A stretch of DNA of 64,000 bases, taken from the NCBI RefSeq assembly GCF_017114995.1, contig NZ_JABXKL010000001.1:61002-125001 (forward strand). Direction: 5' to 3'. The position numbers and the translations under genes were made by a program. The DNA is from Nostoc sp. NMS9. Its GTDB lineage: Bacteria > Cyanobacteriota > Cyanobacteriia > Cyanobacteriales > Nostocaceae. Of the stretch, positions 45,509-54,154 are shown piece by piece; within the stretch, counting starts at the first letter, position 1, and every line of letters begins with the position of its first letter. The notes under the pieces were generated by a model. That model was given only the letters and a program-made list of their open reading frames with translations, did not search any database and was not told the DNA's origin.

Positions 45509-45689
45509 GCAAATGAGTTTTTCAGAATTGAGAGCTTATGTCGTGGAAAATCGTGAAGATATTGAAGCTATACGTTTTTTGATGAGTAAACGCGACCCTA
45601 ATTCTCCAAAGTATCCTATGCCGATGACAGAAGCTGATATGCAAGCCCAGATGGAAATCATCAGGCGCAAGATTAATGGAGAGCTTTGA
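45492..45689 (+). CDS. DUF6887-like small protein
   Basis: A 65-residue protein: NYEQMSFSELRAYVVENREDIEAIRFLMSKRDPNSPKYP with PMTEADMQAQMEIIRRKING. This is the small partner usually found just after DUF6888 in cyanobacteria and reminiscent of an antitoxin-type gene; the name is from memory. The ATG at 45492 overlaps the DUF6888 remnant by 17 bases. The longer frame open to 45267 is not protein-like before this Met. The function is unknown. It is intact although its partner is broken. Confidence 0.7.
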   Translation: MNQNYEQMSFSELRAYVVENREDIEAIRFLMSKRDPNSPKYPMPMTEADMQAQMEIIRRKINGEL

Positions 45690-45718
45690 GATTATTGTCT
45701 AACTTCAGTAAGTATAAT

Positions 45719-45745
45719 TAGGGTGGGTAAATCATACTCACCCTA
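45719..45745 (+). terminator. hairpin after the DUF6887-like gene
   Basis: TAGGGTGGGTA (45719-45729) pairs with TACTCACCCTA (45735-45745) with one mismatch, followed by TTATTTTATT. It lies 29 bp after the stop codon and is a plausible rho-independent terminator. Confidence 0.65.
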
Positions 45746-45772
45746 TTATTTTATTAACACTGCCGGATTTAG

Positions 45773-45871
45773 CTAAAGGTTATCTAGATCAATATTTAAT
45801 TCTCGGAGTTTAGCAGCTAATCTTTGCGCTTTCTCTTCTGCGGCTTGCCTATATTCTAGTGAGGCTGTCAT
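45773..45871 (-). pseudogene. C-terminal tail of a Uma2-type gene
   Basis: Read on the minus strand, the frame gives YRQAAEEKAQRLAAKLREL followed by NIDLDNL and a stop. This is the standard coiled-coil ending of Uma2 proteins (compare KAQRLAERLRQLGINPDEV in the gene ending at 63403). The catalytic domain is absent, so only the tail remains. Confidence 0.6.
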
Positions 45872-46070
45872 GGGCAAATCCCTCAACTTAACTAGGGCTA
45901 GATTCAATAATATCGCTCAAAATCCTGTCGCCATGACTTAGAGCGTAGCCAACAAATTTGAATAACGTATTTTTAAATAATGCATTTTTGTGTTTTTTCA
46001 AATTCGCCTCCTACATTTTGAGGCGTTAGGTAGGATGTGACTTCTCATATTGATTTAATCTCTATTTATA

Positions 46071-46436
46071 TTACAACTTTATTTTCGCTTTGAACTGAGC
46101 GTAAAACTCTTGGGGAGCCTCATCAAAATACTTAAATAGAGCAGGGCAAAGCCATCCTTCCCGATCTAAATCTGCACTGTAATACCAGTTACCTCCATAT
46201 TCTTCACGTCGCCAGTCAAACTTGAGTTGATAGCCAGGAAAAGGAGATGCAGAAAATATCAAACTGAACCCTGACTCTGCATCTGGAATGTGTGACACCA
46301 TTCTTTCAATAATTTCGTCCGCCCCTGCCACGAAAGGCTCTCGAACTAAATCTACATTGTCATCGTCAAACACCCACATCTCGCAGAATTTATAGGGATG
46401 AATAACCATGATTGAGTTCATAAAGTTTACTAGCAC
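46071..46436 (-). CDS. conserved hypothetical protein (possibly DUF6717)
   Basis: A soluble protein of up to 121 residues; the Met at residue 6 (MNSIMVIHPYKF) may be the start. Conserved-looking blocks are VIHPYKFCEMWVFDDDNVDLVREPFVAGADEII, SGFSLIFSASPFPGYQLKFDW, YGGNWYYS and GWLCPALFKYF. I recall this pattern as DUF6717, a family without known function. No membrane or signal segment. It lies downstream of petA on the same strand but beyond its terminator, so it is probably transcribed alone. Confidence 0.65.
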   Translation of the reverse strand: MLVNFMNSIMVIHPYKFCEMWVFDDDNVDLVREPFVAGADEIIERMVSHIPDAESGFSLIFSASPFPGYQLKFDWRREEYGGNWYYSADLDREGWLCPALFKYFDEAPQEFYAQFKAKIKL

Positions 46437-46534
46437 TTAATACCGTTTCACTTTAATAATGATACAAATACATTGGTAGGGTTACAGCAATTGGTATTAA
46501 GTTCCAAATTTACAGGCTTCGTGTAACTAACATT

Positions 46535-46559
46535 AAAAAAGACAGGCAAGATGCCTGTC
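46535..46559 (-). terminator. rho-independent terminator of the petC-petA operon
   Basis: On the minus strand GACAGGCA-TCT-TGCCTGTC is followed at once by TTTTTT. It begins 27 bp after the petA stop. A perfect 8-bp GC-rich stem with T-run makes this a strong terminator. Confidence 0.9.
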
Positions 46560-46585
46560 CTACAAGTAATGATTTAGCAAAGAAT

Positions 46586-47587
46586 TTAGAAATTCATCTC
46601 AGCAGCTTGAACTTTTTCAACCTGCTTCTTCTTCAGCACCAGCATAACTTGAGCCAACATTACAAGAGCGATGAACGCAATCATCCATTTGACTCTAGAG
46701 GCGTCTTGCAATACGATTTCTGCATCTATTTGACCGAATCCACCGACGTTCGGGTTGCTGGTCAAAGCATCACCAGTCTTAACTGCTTGACCTTCGGAAA
46801 CAAGCAGGTCTGGTCCTAAAGGAATCGTATCAACGACAACATCACCCGATTCAGGTTGGATGTTTACTAAATATTTAACGTTACCGTCTCCATCTTCCTC
46901 TTTGGCAATCTTGGTAATTGTGCCAGTAGCGGAAGCGTTGTAAACAGCGTTATTGCTCTTTTCACCTGTAGGATAAACCTGTCCGCGTCCCCGATTACCA
47001 CCTACGTGAACTGAATATTTACCGAAGTGGATGTTTTTGTCGGTTGCGGGGTTGGGAGAAAGAACTGGGAAGACGATTTCCTGATACTGTTCGCCGGGTA
47101 AAGGCCCGACGATGACGACGTTATCTTTGTCTTCGCTGTAGGGTTGGTAGAAAGTGTCGCCAACTTCTTCTTTAAGTTCTTCGGAAAGACGGTCTTCAGG
47201 AGCAATCTTAAAGCCTTCGGGTAGCATCAGTACTGCACCGACGTTCAAGCCAACCTTAGAACCATCGGCACCAACTTGCTGGGCGCCGAGATCGTAAGGG
47301 ATTTTCACCACAGCTTTGAATACAGTGTCAGGTAGCACCGATTGGGGAACTTCCACTTCTGTAACCTTGGCGGCTAGGTGACAGTTGGCACAAACAATTC
47401 GCCCTGTTGGTTCGCGGGGGGTTTCGGGATAGGTTTGCTGTGCCCAAAAGGGATAGGCGGCAGCTGATTGGGGAAGGGCTAGATCGCTAGTGAAGTAAAA
47501 TGTCACAGTAGCGATCGCTATGAGCAATGTTTTTACAATCGCTCTAGCACTGCGAGTTAACCTCGCTGTTATGAAAACATTTCTCAT
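46586..47587 (-). CDS. petA: apocytochrome f (cytochrome b6f complex)
   Basis: A 333-residue precursor. The signal peptide runs to the AxA-type site before YPFWAQQTY, whose N-terminal Tyr ligates heme iron in the mature protein. CANCH is the covalent c-heme site near the mature N-terminus. The large soluble domain faces the lumen, and a single C-terminal membrane span ([17 protein letters not shown]) anchors it. It passes electrons from the Rieske centre to plastocyanin or cytochrome c6. The start at 47587 (MRNVF) matches Nostoc homologues; the frame extends further but is less likely. It follows petC by 105 bp. Confidence 0.96.
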   Translation of the reverse strand: MRNVFITARLTRSARAIVKTLLIAIATVTFYFTSDLALPQSAAAYPFWAQQTYPETPREPTGRIVCANCHLAAKVTEVEVPQSVLPDTVFKAVVKIPYDLGAQQVGADGSKVGLNVGAVLMLPEGFKIAPEDRLSEELKEEVGDTFYQPYSEDKDNVVIVGPLPGEQYQEIVFPVLSPNPATDKNIHFGKYSVHVGGNRGRGQVYPTGEKSNNAVYNASATGTITKIAKEEDGDGNVKYLVNIQPESGDVVVDTIPLGPDLLVSEGQAVKTGDALTSNPNVGGFGQIDAEIVLQDASRVKWMIAFIALVMLAQVMLVLKKKQVEKVQAAEMNF

Positions 47588-47605
47588 CTCTATAAGGGCG
47601 ACAAT

Positions 47606-47650
47606 TGAATTAGTCATTAGTCATTGGTCATTAGTCATTAGTCATTAAGC
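47606..47650. repeat. GTCATTAGTCATTGG octamer-like repeats in the petC-petA gap
   Basis: At least four copies of TTAGTCA(T)/TTGGTCA lie within the 105-bp petC-petA spacer, followed by a mirror (AGGACAAATGAC, AACTAATGAC). Similar TCATT repeats lie between pilB and pilT. They sit inside a transcribed operon leader. Confidence 0.7.
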
Positions 47651-47692
47651 CCTGAACGAAGGACAAATGACTAAGAACTAATGACAAAATTA

Positions 47693-48232
47693 TTAACCCC
47701 ACCAAGGTGCATCACCTGTGCGGAAGTCGGTTTCAGTCCAAGGGGTTAAAACGATTTTGTCGTCGTTGACGTTGGTATGCGCTAAAGCCAGAGACAGAGG
47801 TGCTGGCCCCCGAACAACTTTACCAGTTTCGTCATACTGGGAACCATGACAAGGACACTTGAATTTGTTCTCAGCAACGTTCCAGGGGACGACACAACCT
47901 AAGTGGGTGCAGATGGCGTTAATGCCATAATCTTTGATCGCCTCTTTGCTGTCTACCACAATATAAGTAGGATCTCCCTTTAGTCCTTGGACTAGGTTGC
48001 GATCGCCTGCATTCCGGTTTTCTAGAAATTTAGTGACGCTAACATCGTTACCTAGCTCGTCTTTTGCTGTTACACCGCCACCAGCACCACCAGCAGCAGG
48101 TGGAATAAAGTATTTGACAACGGGATACAATGCACCCAGAGCTACTCCAGTGACAGTCCCAAAAGTGAGCAGATTCATGAACTGACGACGCCCCATATCG
48201 GGCACGTCTGCTGATTCAGAAAATTGAGCCAT
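47693..48232 (-). CDS. petC: Rieske iron-sulfur protein (cytochrome b6f complex)
   Basis: A 179-residue protein. A short N-terminus with the twin-Arg-like [23 protein letters not shown] segment serves as Tat signal and membrane anchor. A Gly-rich hinge ([10 protein letters not shown]) follows, then the [2Fe-2S] domain with CTHLGC and CPCHGSQY, giving the Cys and His ligands. It takes electrons from plastoquinol and gives them to cytochrome f. First gene of the petC-petA operon. TatC, needed for export of such proteins, is encoded 3 kb away. Confidence 0.96.
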   Translation of the reverse strand: MAQFSESADVPDMGRRQFMNLLTFGTVTGVALGALYPVVKYFIPPAAGGAGGGVTAKDELGNDVSVTKFLENRNAGDRNLVQGLKGDPTYIVVDSKEAIKDYGINAICTHLGCVVPWNVAENKFKCPCHGSQYDETGKVVRGPAPLSLALAHTNVNDDKIVLTPWTETDFRTGDAPWWG

Positions 48233-48461
48233 AATCTACGCGCTCTTTGTGTATTTTGTTAAGCATTTTGACAAAAGTACTAGTACTTGAGCAACTCTTG
48301 TCTAAGTCGAAATGCTAGCGCTGACAACGATGCCATAATTCTTTGTTCCAAGATATAAAAAGCATCTTTTCTGTTAGCATTACATTTCTTTATATCCTTA
48401 TCATACTGGAGTCACGGAACTTAACATCATAACTAAATGTAAAATCTGATTGAGAAAAGCT
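48233..48461. promoter_or_regulatory. divergent promoter region of petC-petA and the DUF3067 gene
   Basis: About 230 bp, AT-rich. Both flanking genes read outward, so their promoters lie here. No convincing regulator site could be assigned by eye. Confidence 0.5.
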
Positions 48462-48770
48462 ATGACAGGACAGGAATTACGTCAGATGTTGCTTGATAAG
48501 TGGGGATACTCTTACGATGTCCAGTTCCGGCGGGCACAGGGAAAGATATTTTTGCAAGTAATGTGGAAATACTTGGAGCAAGCTTCTTTTCCCTTGAGCG
48601 AGGCGGAGTACCAAGAACATCTCGATAGCATTGCCAATTATCTTCATGCCTTGGGTGGGTCAACACAGGTACAAACTTTTATTACCCAAACACGCGATCG
48701 CCCCCGGCTCGGTAAAGCTGTTAGCATCCCTCTAGATTTGGGCGAACGTTCTTCGGAATGGATATTGTGA
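48462..48770 (+). CDS. DUF3067 family protein
   Basis: A protein of about 102 residues starting at TGQELRQMLLDKWGYSYDVQ (ATG at 48462). RRAQGKIFLQVMWKYLEQASFPLSEAEYQEHLDSIANYL is the core that I recognise as DUF3067, a small family confined to cyanobacteria and plastids. It is often next to the petC-petA operon, as here, in divergent orientation. The function is not established; an assembly or regulatory role near the b6f complex is only a guess from context. No membrane segment. Confidence 0.85.
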   Translation: MTGQELRQMLLDKWGYSYDVQFRRAQGKIFLQVMWKYLEQASFPLSEAEYQEHLDSIANYLHALGGSTQVQTFITQTRDRPRLGKAVSIPLDLGERSSEWIL

Positions 48771-48903
48771 CCGATTATTGCATTAATATTTATAAATTTC
48801 TAAGTATTCACAGTATTTTTTATCCCAAAATACCATAGCTCGTGTATGATACTTTTACTCACTGGTAATGTGATAAAAATACACATACTCAAGGAAAAAA
48901 CTA

Positions 48904-49482
48904 ATGGCTTTTATCTCAACATTTGAACTTCTTCTTAAGCCTCAACTTCCAAAGGAACTTACAGATGCAAAACCTGAACTTAGCCCACTAGCGAGAAAAG
49001 TTATTCAGGGCTATTTCCTTACGATTGCCAATGTCACCAATGAGCTCGTATCTCTCTCGCTTGTAGTTACAACTAGAACGCCCGGATTAGAACGTGACAA
49101 AATCTTCACTGTTCTTGATACTACTGGTGTAAATGGCCCTGTAAGTCTGCATACTGCTGGTGTAGATGGCCCTACAACCAGTGTTTTTGGCGGCAAAGGA
49201 GAAATACAAAAATCACGCTTTACATTTCCCGTCAATGCTAATGACACAGGCTTATTTATTCTGCAACCGGATGCCCGTAATGAACAACTTGTAAAAGAGG
49301 CAAATTTTGAGTTACGGGGTTATGTCGAGATATACATTAGTTCAGTATCAACTCCAAAAACAGCTCAGTTGCTAATAACTGCTGAACATCGAGGTACATT
49401 TTTTGGGGCAGAGAAAGCCGAGCTAGGTGAGATTGCTTATGCGTTGCCCCTTGCTAACGGAAAAGCTTTATTTGATCTGTAA
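48904..49482 (+). CDS. hypothetical protein, 192 residues
   Basis: The gene has a good ribosome binding site (AAGGA, 48892-48896) 7 bp before its ATG. The product is a soluble, beta-rich protein with no signal peptide or membrane segment. It contains two similar short turns, DTTGVNGPVSLHTAGVDGP, giving a Thr/Gly-rich middle. The ending GEIAYALPLANGKALFDL is distinctive. I do not recognise the family. It could be a structural or scaffold protein of a small cluster. It stands alone, with a strong terminator 240 bp further on. Confidence 0.6.
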   Translation: MAFISTFELLLKPQLPKELTDAKPELSPLARKVIQGYFLTIANVTNELVSLSLVVTTRTPGLERDKIFTVLDTTGVNGPVSLHTAGVDGPTTSVFGGKGEIQKSRFTFPVNANDTGLFILQPDARNEQLVKEANFELRGYVEIYISSVSTPKTAQLLITAEHRGTFFGAEKAELGEIAYALPLANGKALFDL

Positions 49483-49815
49483 GCAAGAATGATTAACTCT
49501 ATCAGACAATTACTAACATCACTTTTGAGCTTTGGCGCACATTTTTTCTGTCAGCAGAATTGATCCTTTAGCTCCAAAACTTAGATTAGATTCTTTAGAC
49601 TCTATATATAGGACTCATATCTGATTTTTGAACAACATTTCTGATAAAACGCACTTTTCAGTCTCAGTATGTTTCCAGAAATCAAATACTAGTCCTATAT
49701 TGCAAGAAATTATAACCTCTTAGAACTAACTGTCTGAACTAAAAATGATTTTAGACAGTTAGTTTTTTAGTTTTAATTTAATAGGATTTGGTCATACCTT
49801 GCACTTAATCCTGTT
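49483..49815. other. intergenic region with terminator
   Basis: 333 bp between the hypothetical gene and the DUF1350 gene. It contains the hairpin at 49724-49768 and otherwise AT-rich DNA with a repeated CTATAT-AGGACT/AGTCCTATAT pair (49605-49615, 49690-49700). No gene was recognised. Confidence 0.5.
49724..49768 (+). terminator. 12-bp hairpin followed by T-run
   Basis: AACTAACTGTCT (49724-49735) pairs exactly with AGACAGTTAGTT (49753-49764), followed by TTTTAGTTTT. A convincing rho-independent terminator, though far (240 bp) from the upstream stop. Confidence 0.75.
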
Positions 49816-50772
49816 ATGGTCTCAATGAAAAAATTAAAAAATATTAATAAGTATATGTTGCAAAATACTGAACCAAACTTTAGAAAGCTATCCAACAGTC
49901 AGGTCGCGCTACATCCAAATCCTAAAGGAATCATCCAATTTATTGGTAGCTTTATTTTTGGTTCTTTTCCTGCGTGGGCATATAAATATCTACATCAATA
50001 TCTCTTTGATCAAGGATATTCACTGATTTTATACCGATTTCCTCTAAATCCGATTCAATTTAATCATTGGGAGGTTTCTTTTGGCCTACTCAAAGAGCAA
50101 TATCTTCTGAAAACTGAGATTATCAAAACCTTAAAAAAAGAGAATCAACCTGATGATGTTATAAATACATATTCAAATCCTGCTAATTACTTATGGCTTG
50201 GTCATAGCCTCGGATGTAAGTACATTATTCTTTTGGAAATTGCGAGCAATGAGCCAGCGAGGCGAATGCAAATTCTTCGGGAATGCTTAGACAAAAAAGA
50301 TGCTGAGGAAGCCATTAAACAGATAGCTTCAATAGAATCTGTGCAGCAAATATCTCAAGGAGTCATTGACCAGTTATTACCTACAACAGAATCAGTTAAT
50401 CAATTTTTCATTAAGGATCAGTCTTCTATATTACTTGCACCTGAAATCAGTAACACAGTAAGAATTCTGAAATCGGGCTGGAGAATATCGAACTCTCTAG
50501 CCAATCCAAATCAGAAACAAACTGAATGTTTGATCCGATCTAGTAAAGAACTCTTTAACTTAACGGCCGTCATTTCTTTTAACTGGGATAGTATAGCTGA
50601 AGATGACGTAGCGTTCATGGTAAAACAGATTAAAGATAAATATTTTCAACCCTATTTATATAAGGAGCTAGAAGGGTGGCATTTTCAACCTCTCAGTATT
50701 TACATTGAGCATTTAGGTCAGAGCATCGTACATTTCTTTGATGAGCTTAAATATCGACAATCTAATCGCTAG
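49816..50772 (+). CDS. DUF1350 family protein (alpha/beta-hydrolase-like)
   Basis: A 318-residue protein. HPNPKGIIQFIGSFIFGSFPAWAYKYLHQYLFDQGYSLILYRFP is the typical DUF1350 opening, and LWLGHSLGCKYIILLE is the nucleophile-elbow-like GxSxG segment of the alpha/beta-hydrolase fold (GHSLG). The family is common in cyanobacteria and plants, with no established substrate. Adjacent residues (DQSSILLAPEISNTV) also fit family members. The Met at residue 4 may be the start. No transmembrane segment is certain. The gene is monocistronic. Confidence 0.85.
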   Translation: MVSMKKLKNINKYMLQNTEPNFRKLSNSQVALHPNPKGIIQFIGSFIFGSFPAWAYKYLHQYLFDQGYSLILYRFPLNPIQFNHWEVSFGLLKEQYLLKTEIIKTLKKENQPDDVINTYSNPANYLWLGHSLGCKYIILLEIASNEPARRMQILRECLDKKDAEEAIKQIASIESVQQISQGVIDQLLPTTESVNQFFIKDQSSILLAPEISNTVRILKSGWRISNSLANPNQKQTECLIRSSKELFNLTAVISFNWDSIAEDDVAFMVKQIKDKYFQPYLYKELEGWHFQPLSIYIEHLGQSIVHFFDELKYRQSNR

Positions 50773-50848
50773 AGGTACAAGTACCATAGCTAATACGTCG
50801 CGCAAGTCAAAAGTCAAAAGATTTTAATTTTGGGCTTTCTGGCTGTAA

Positions 50849-50883
50849 TGAAATGGTATGTTTATTTCCGCCGACCTGTACTA
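50849..50883. repeat. dispersed repeat shared with the integrase remnant
   Basis: ATGAAATGGTATGTTTATTT...CTGTACTAGT also occurs in a slightly different form at 6047-6083, at the start of the recombinase fragment. Both are preceded by GTCAAAAGTCAAAAG. It may be the end of a forgotten mobile element. Confidence 0.55.
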
Positions 50884-50970
50884 GTCGGCAGACTCGATAA
50901 AGGCGGTCGGGGTTTAAGTAAACATTTGGTCACAAACTAAGATTGAAAATCTTTTTACCGATTTCAGATG

Positions 50971-51765
50971 TTATTTACCTGTAAGCTTCACCAGTCCAAC
51001 ACCGCCGAAATAAAGCGCTAAAACTGCTCCAGCTAAGAGACTTTGAGTCAAGGGGTCAGTAGAAGGCGTCAGGACGGCTCCTAAAACCACTGATCCCATA
51101 ATCACGTAACGCCAACCAGAAACCATCCGTTCTGACGAGACAATGTTCAAATTACCGAGCAATAGTTGGATGATGGGAATTTGAAATGCTAAACCAGTGC
51201 TGAATAACAATAGCAGCACAAATTCAAAATATTTATCAATTGACCAAAGTTGTTCGACTACATCTGCTCCGTAGCTAATGAAAAATTTCAACGCTGCGGG
51301 GATAAGAAGTAAGTAGGCAAATACTAAACCTGCCCCAAATAGCACACTCGAACCCAAAACCACAGGCCCCAGTAAACGGCGTTCGCGGCGAGTCAAGCCT
51401 GGAAGCACAAACTGGATAATCTGGTAAAGAATGAAAGGACTAGTAAGTACGAAGCCAGTGTATGCTGCAACTTTCAGGGAGACAAAGAAATATTCTCCAG
51501 GTGCAAGTTGGAGAAATTTTACTCCTTGTGCTGGAACCTCAAGTAACTGGACAATCGGCTTAACGGCAAAGAAACAGCCAATAATGCCTACTGCTACGGC
51601 AATCAACGAATAGAAAATCCGTTGCCGCAACTCTTCTAGATGGTCGAAAAGGGACATTTCGACTTCACCTGGCAACTCATCAAGAGGATCGGTGTCTGAG
51701 TTGTCATATCCTTCTGGGTCGAGGTTAGGAACGTTTACAGTATCTACGTCTTGTGAAGGCGTCAC
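50971..51765 (-). CDS. tatC: twin-arginine translocase subunit TatC
   Basis: About 264 residues with six membrane spans. Landmarks are [21 protein letters not shown] near residues 36-56, then [35 protein letters not shown], and the late [21 protein letters not shown], which are the conserved TatC segments. It recognises twin-Arg signals of folded proteins such as the Rieske protein. I place the start at GTG 51765 ([11 protein letters not shown]); the frame opens 21 bp earlier with a TTG inside an ATTCAAA repeat. The first 35 residues are an acidic extension. Confidence 0.93.
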   Translation of the reverse strand: MTPSQDVDTVNVPNLDPEGYDNSDTDPLDELPGEVEMSLFDHLEELRQRIFYSLIAVAVGIIGCFFAVKPIVQLLEVPAQGVKFLQLAPGEYFFVSLKVAAYTGFVLTSPFILYQIIQFVLPGLTRRERRLLGPVVLGSSVLFGAGLVFAYLLLIPAALKFFISYGADVVEQLWSIDKYFEFVLLLLFSTGLAFQIPIIQLLLGNLNIVSSERMVSGWRYVIMGSVVLGAVLTPSTDPLTQSLLAGAVLALYFGGVGLVKLTGK

Positions 51766-52174
51766 GTCGCTTCGCTCCGAATTCAAAATTCACGCATTCA
51801 AAATTCAAAATTAACAATACCCTAAATTTATTTATGGGCCTGTATCATGAGTGTTTGTCGGTCATCGACCATTTCGGTGACTCAGCATTCTTCATTATTT
51901 TATCTGGGGAATGCAGTTACTAAGATATGTTTTTGGGTGCTGTGGGTTTTTTGTCCTGTTTTTTGGGTTTACATCTGCATAAGTTAGTAGGAAGCCATCT
52001 TGTAGGCAATGCCTAACCTAAAAAAAGGTGGAACCGATAATTTAGAAATCACGTCTTTGTAGCTAGTAGCGCTGCATAAATTCACAGAACATCAACATTT
52101 AATACTCAGTTTTAAAAATCCGGTTCATCAAGGTGGCATCTATACATATCGTAATCGGAAATTGTTAGCTGAGG
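51766..52174. other. intergenic region with heptamer repeats
   Basis: The ATTCAAA array at 51780-51812 abuts the tatC start. The rest is AT-rich, with no recognised gene. Confidence 0.5.
51780..51812. repeat. ATTCAAA heptamer array (STRR type) at the tatC start
   Basis: Interrupted ATTCAAA copies preceded by GTCACGTCGCTTCGCTCCG, the same layout as at 33323-33373. The array overlaps the upstream part of the tatC reading frame. Confidence 0.85.
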
Positions 52175-52411
52175 TTGGGTATGAACCGGATAATTTGCAT
52201 TGCCCTCATGGCATTGCCTGTTTATTTATACAATGTTGAGCTAGGCAATACTTCTAGTAGTGACGTGACAATTGTTAAAAACCAGTATCCCACAATAGCT
52301 GCTCTAATTGCCTACAGTACAAATGCTCAGTTACGCATCTTGCCGTGGCAAATATCGGCTAGAGATGACCAAACCGAAGATTGCCTTCGTTTTGGCACTT
52401 GCAAAGATTGA
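52175..52411 (+). CDS. small protein with possible signal peptide, unknown function
   Basis: A 78-residue frame; the second Met (MNRIICIALMALPVYLYNVEL) opens with a positive charge and a hydrophobic stretch, so it may be exported. The remainder is polar (TSSSDVTIVKNQYPTIAALIAYSTNAQLRIL...DCLRFGTCKD) and ends with two Cys. I do not recognise it. It could be a real small secreted protein or chance coding; it is flanked by repeats. Confidence 0.4.
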   Translation: MGMNRIICIALMALPVYLYNVELGNTSSSDVTIVKNQYPTIAALIAYSTNAQLRILPWQISARDDQTEDCLRFGTCKD

Positions 52412-52415
52412 TAAA

Positions 52416-52640
52416 AAAGGCAGGAGGCAGAGGGCAGGAGGCAGGAGGAAAGAAGTATGAATGAAAACTTTAGTTATGGGTCATTACCCACTTTAAAAAG
52501 AAGAATTGTATTGAGACTGGCAGTGCGCGTCGCAGCACGAAGTGCGATACAAAGCTTCCAAAACCTAAGTTCCACGCTTTTAAGCATGGGTTAATTCTGC
52601 CTCCTGCCTTCTGCCTTCTGCCTTCTGCCTCCTGAAGGCA
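52416..52640. repeat. inverted GGCAGGAGGCAG / CTGCCTCCTGCC repeats
   Basis: A purine-rich GGCAGGAGGCAGAGGGCAGG tract (52419-52450) faces its pyrimidine-rich counterpart CTGCCTCCTGCCTTCTGCC (52596-52638) across about 145 bp. Together they can form a large stem. The interior is not coding. It sits just before the SDR gene. Confidence 0.75.
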
Positions 52641-52662
52641 GCCCCATCATCAAAGAAAATTA

Positions 52663-53520
52663 ATGGTTGTAGAAAATCAACGTACAGTAGTGGTTACAGG
52701 AGCCTCAACAGGAATTGGTCAAGCGTGTGCTTTGCTTTTAGACCAATTGGGTTTCTCTGTTTTTGCTGGAGTGCGTCAAGATGTTGATGCTCAAACACTT
52801 AAACAGAAAGGGTCACAAAGGCTGATTCCGATTTTTTTAGATGTTACTGATGCTGAATCGATCGCAGCTGCGGTTGATACGGTAACAAATGCAGTTGGTG
52901 GTGTGGGAATTTTAGGTTTAGTGAATAATGCCGGAATTGCTGTTCCTGGGCCGTTAGAATTATTAGCGATCGCTGAATTTCAACACCAGATGCAGGTTAA
53001 TGTCACTGGACAATTAGCAGTGACACAAGCATTTCTTGGTCTTCTACGCCAAAGTCGGGGTCGAATTGTCAATATGGGTTCCATTGCTGGTAGGAGTCCT
53101 ACGCCGTTTTTGGGTGCTTACAACGCGTCTAAATTTGCTTTGGAAGCACTCACTGATGTGATGCGAATGGAGTTACGACCTTGGGGAATCTCAGTTTCAA
53201 TTATTGAACCTGGTTCGATTGCTACCCCAATCTGGGAAAAGTCTCTTAGTCAGTCTGAAATAGCACAGCACGATTTACCACAATCGGCACAAAATCTCTA
53301 CGGTCAAGCAATGAATATTGTCCGCAAGAAAATGCAGATTCTCGCATCTAAGGGAATTTCTGCGGATATTGTCGCTCAAGTTGTTGTCCATGCGCTGACT
53401 ACAAAACAACCCAAGACGCGCTATCTGGTTGGACAAGATGCCAAAATTGGAGCTGTGCTGAAGCATATATTGCCCGATCAACTACATGACAAGATAATTT
53501 TATACTCAATGGGGCTGTAG
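52663..53520 (+). CDS. short-chain dehydrogenase/reductase (SDR)
   Basis: A 285-residue classical SDR. TGASTGIGQA (residues 11-20) binds NAD(P), LVNNAGIAVPG is the NNAG motif, NMGSIAG carries the catalytic Ser, and YNASK the Tyr and Lys. The C-terminal helix region is longer than usual (LYGQAMNIVRKKMQILASKGISADIVAQVV), like retinol dehydrogenase-type members. The substrate cannot be deduced. Monocistronic, preceded by inverted repeats and followed by the 21-bp palindromic repeat array. Confidence 0.9.
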   Translation: MVVENQRTVVVTGASTGIGQACALLLDQLGFSVFAGVRQDVDAQTLKQKGSQRLIPIFLDVTDAESIAAAVDTVTNAVGGVGILGLVNNAGIAVPGPLELLAIAEFQHQMQVNVTGQLAVTQAFLGLLRQSRGRIVNMGSIAGRSPTPFLGAYNASKFALEALTDVMRMELRPWGISVSIIEPGSIATPIWEKSLSQSEIAQHDLPQSAQNLYGQAMNIVRKKMQILASKGISADIVAQVVVHALTTKQPKTRYLVGQDAKIGAVLKHILPDQLHDKIILYSMGL

Positions 53521-54154
53521 ATTACTGATTGTGAATACTTCAGAGGTCGTCACTCTGAATGCAAAGGCTGTCATTAACAAAATCATGATTTTCATAACAA
53601 AATCATGATTTTCGTTAACAAAGTCGTGATTTTCATTCACAAAATCGTGATTTTCATTCACAAAATCATGATTTTCGTCAACAAAATCGTTCTGATTTAA
53701 GAACGAAAAGCAAAATCTAGTCAAAAAGTAACTTTTAACTCAAGTTTACTTAACCGACGTTTTGGTTAAAAGCCTTATGCTAGAAGCATTGTAGATTATT
53801 CTTTTGTAAAATTGCCGAAAGCTCGTTAATAAATCAAGCTGATAATAAGTTCAAGACAGCTACAAAACTGTACTTAACAGTACCTTTTTTTGTGTTGAAT
53901 ATTTTTAATATTCATAAGAGTACCTTATTGAATATCAGATATTTTTGCTATTTGTACTTATAGTAGTATTTCTGCTTACTTTAACTCAAACATCGCCATT
54001 AATATGTGCTATATCGAACATAGATATAAACAATTATCCTGAATGCTGCTAGTTTAGTTAGTAGTTTGATTAAAATAAGGCATAAATTACCTAAAATCAA
54101 TATATTTATCTAGTAAATTTTTGCATCCCCATTCCTGAGTGAACTTGATTAGTT
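53521..54154. other. 634-bp intergenic region with palindromic tandem repeats
   Basis: Contains the 21-bp repeat array (53572-53690) and then about 460 bp of AT-rich DNA before the AAA-ATPase gene. No gene was recognised. The promoter of the two-gene STAND unit should lie in the right part. Confidence 0.55.
53572..53690. repeat. five to six 21-bp tandem repeats, each with an AAAATCATGATTTT palindrome
   Basis: Units of the CATTAACAAAATCATGATTTT type occur in tandem, one of them a base shorter. Each holds the perfect 14-bp palindrome AAAATCATGATTTT or a CGTG variant. Read on the minus strand it gives NENHDFV heptapeptides, but there is no credible gene. Spacers are absent, so it is not a CRISPR. 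Confidence 0.9.

Noticed and set aside
53572..53690. Possible CRISPR array
   Set aside because: Units are directly adjacent with no unique spacers, and there are no cas genes. It is a simple tandem repeat.
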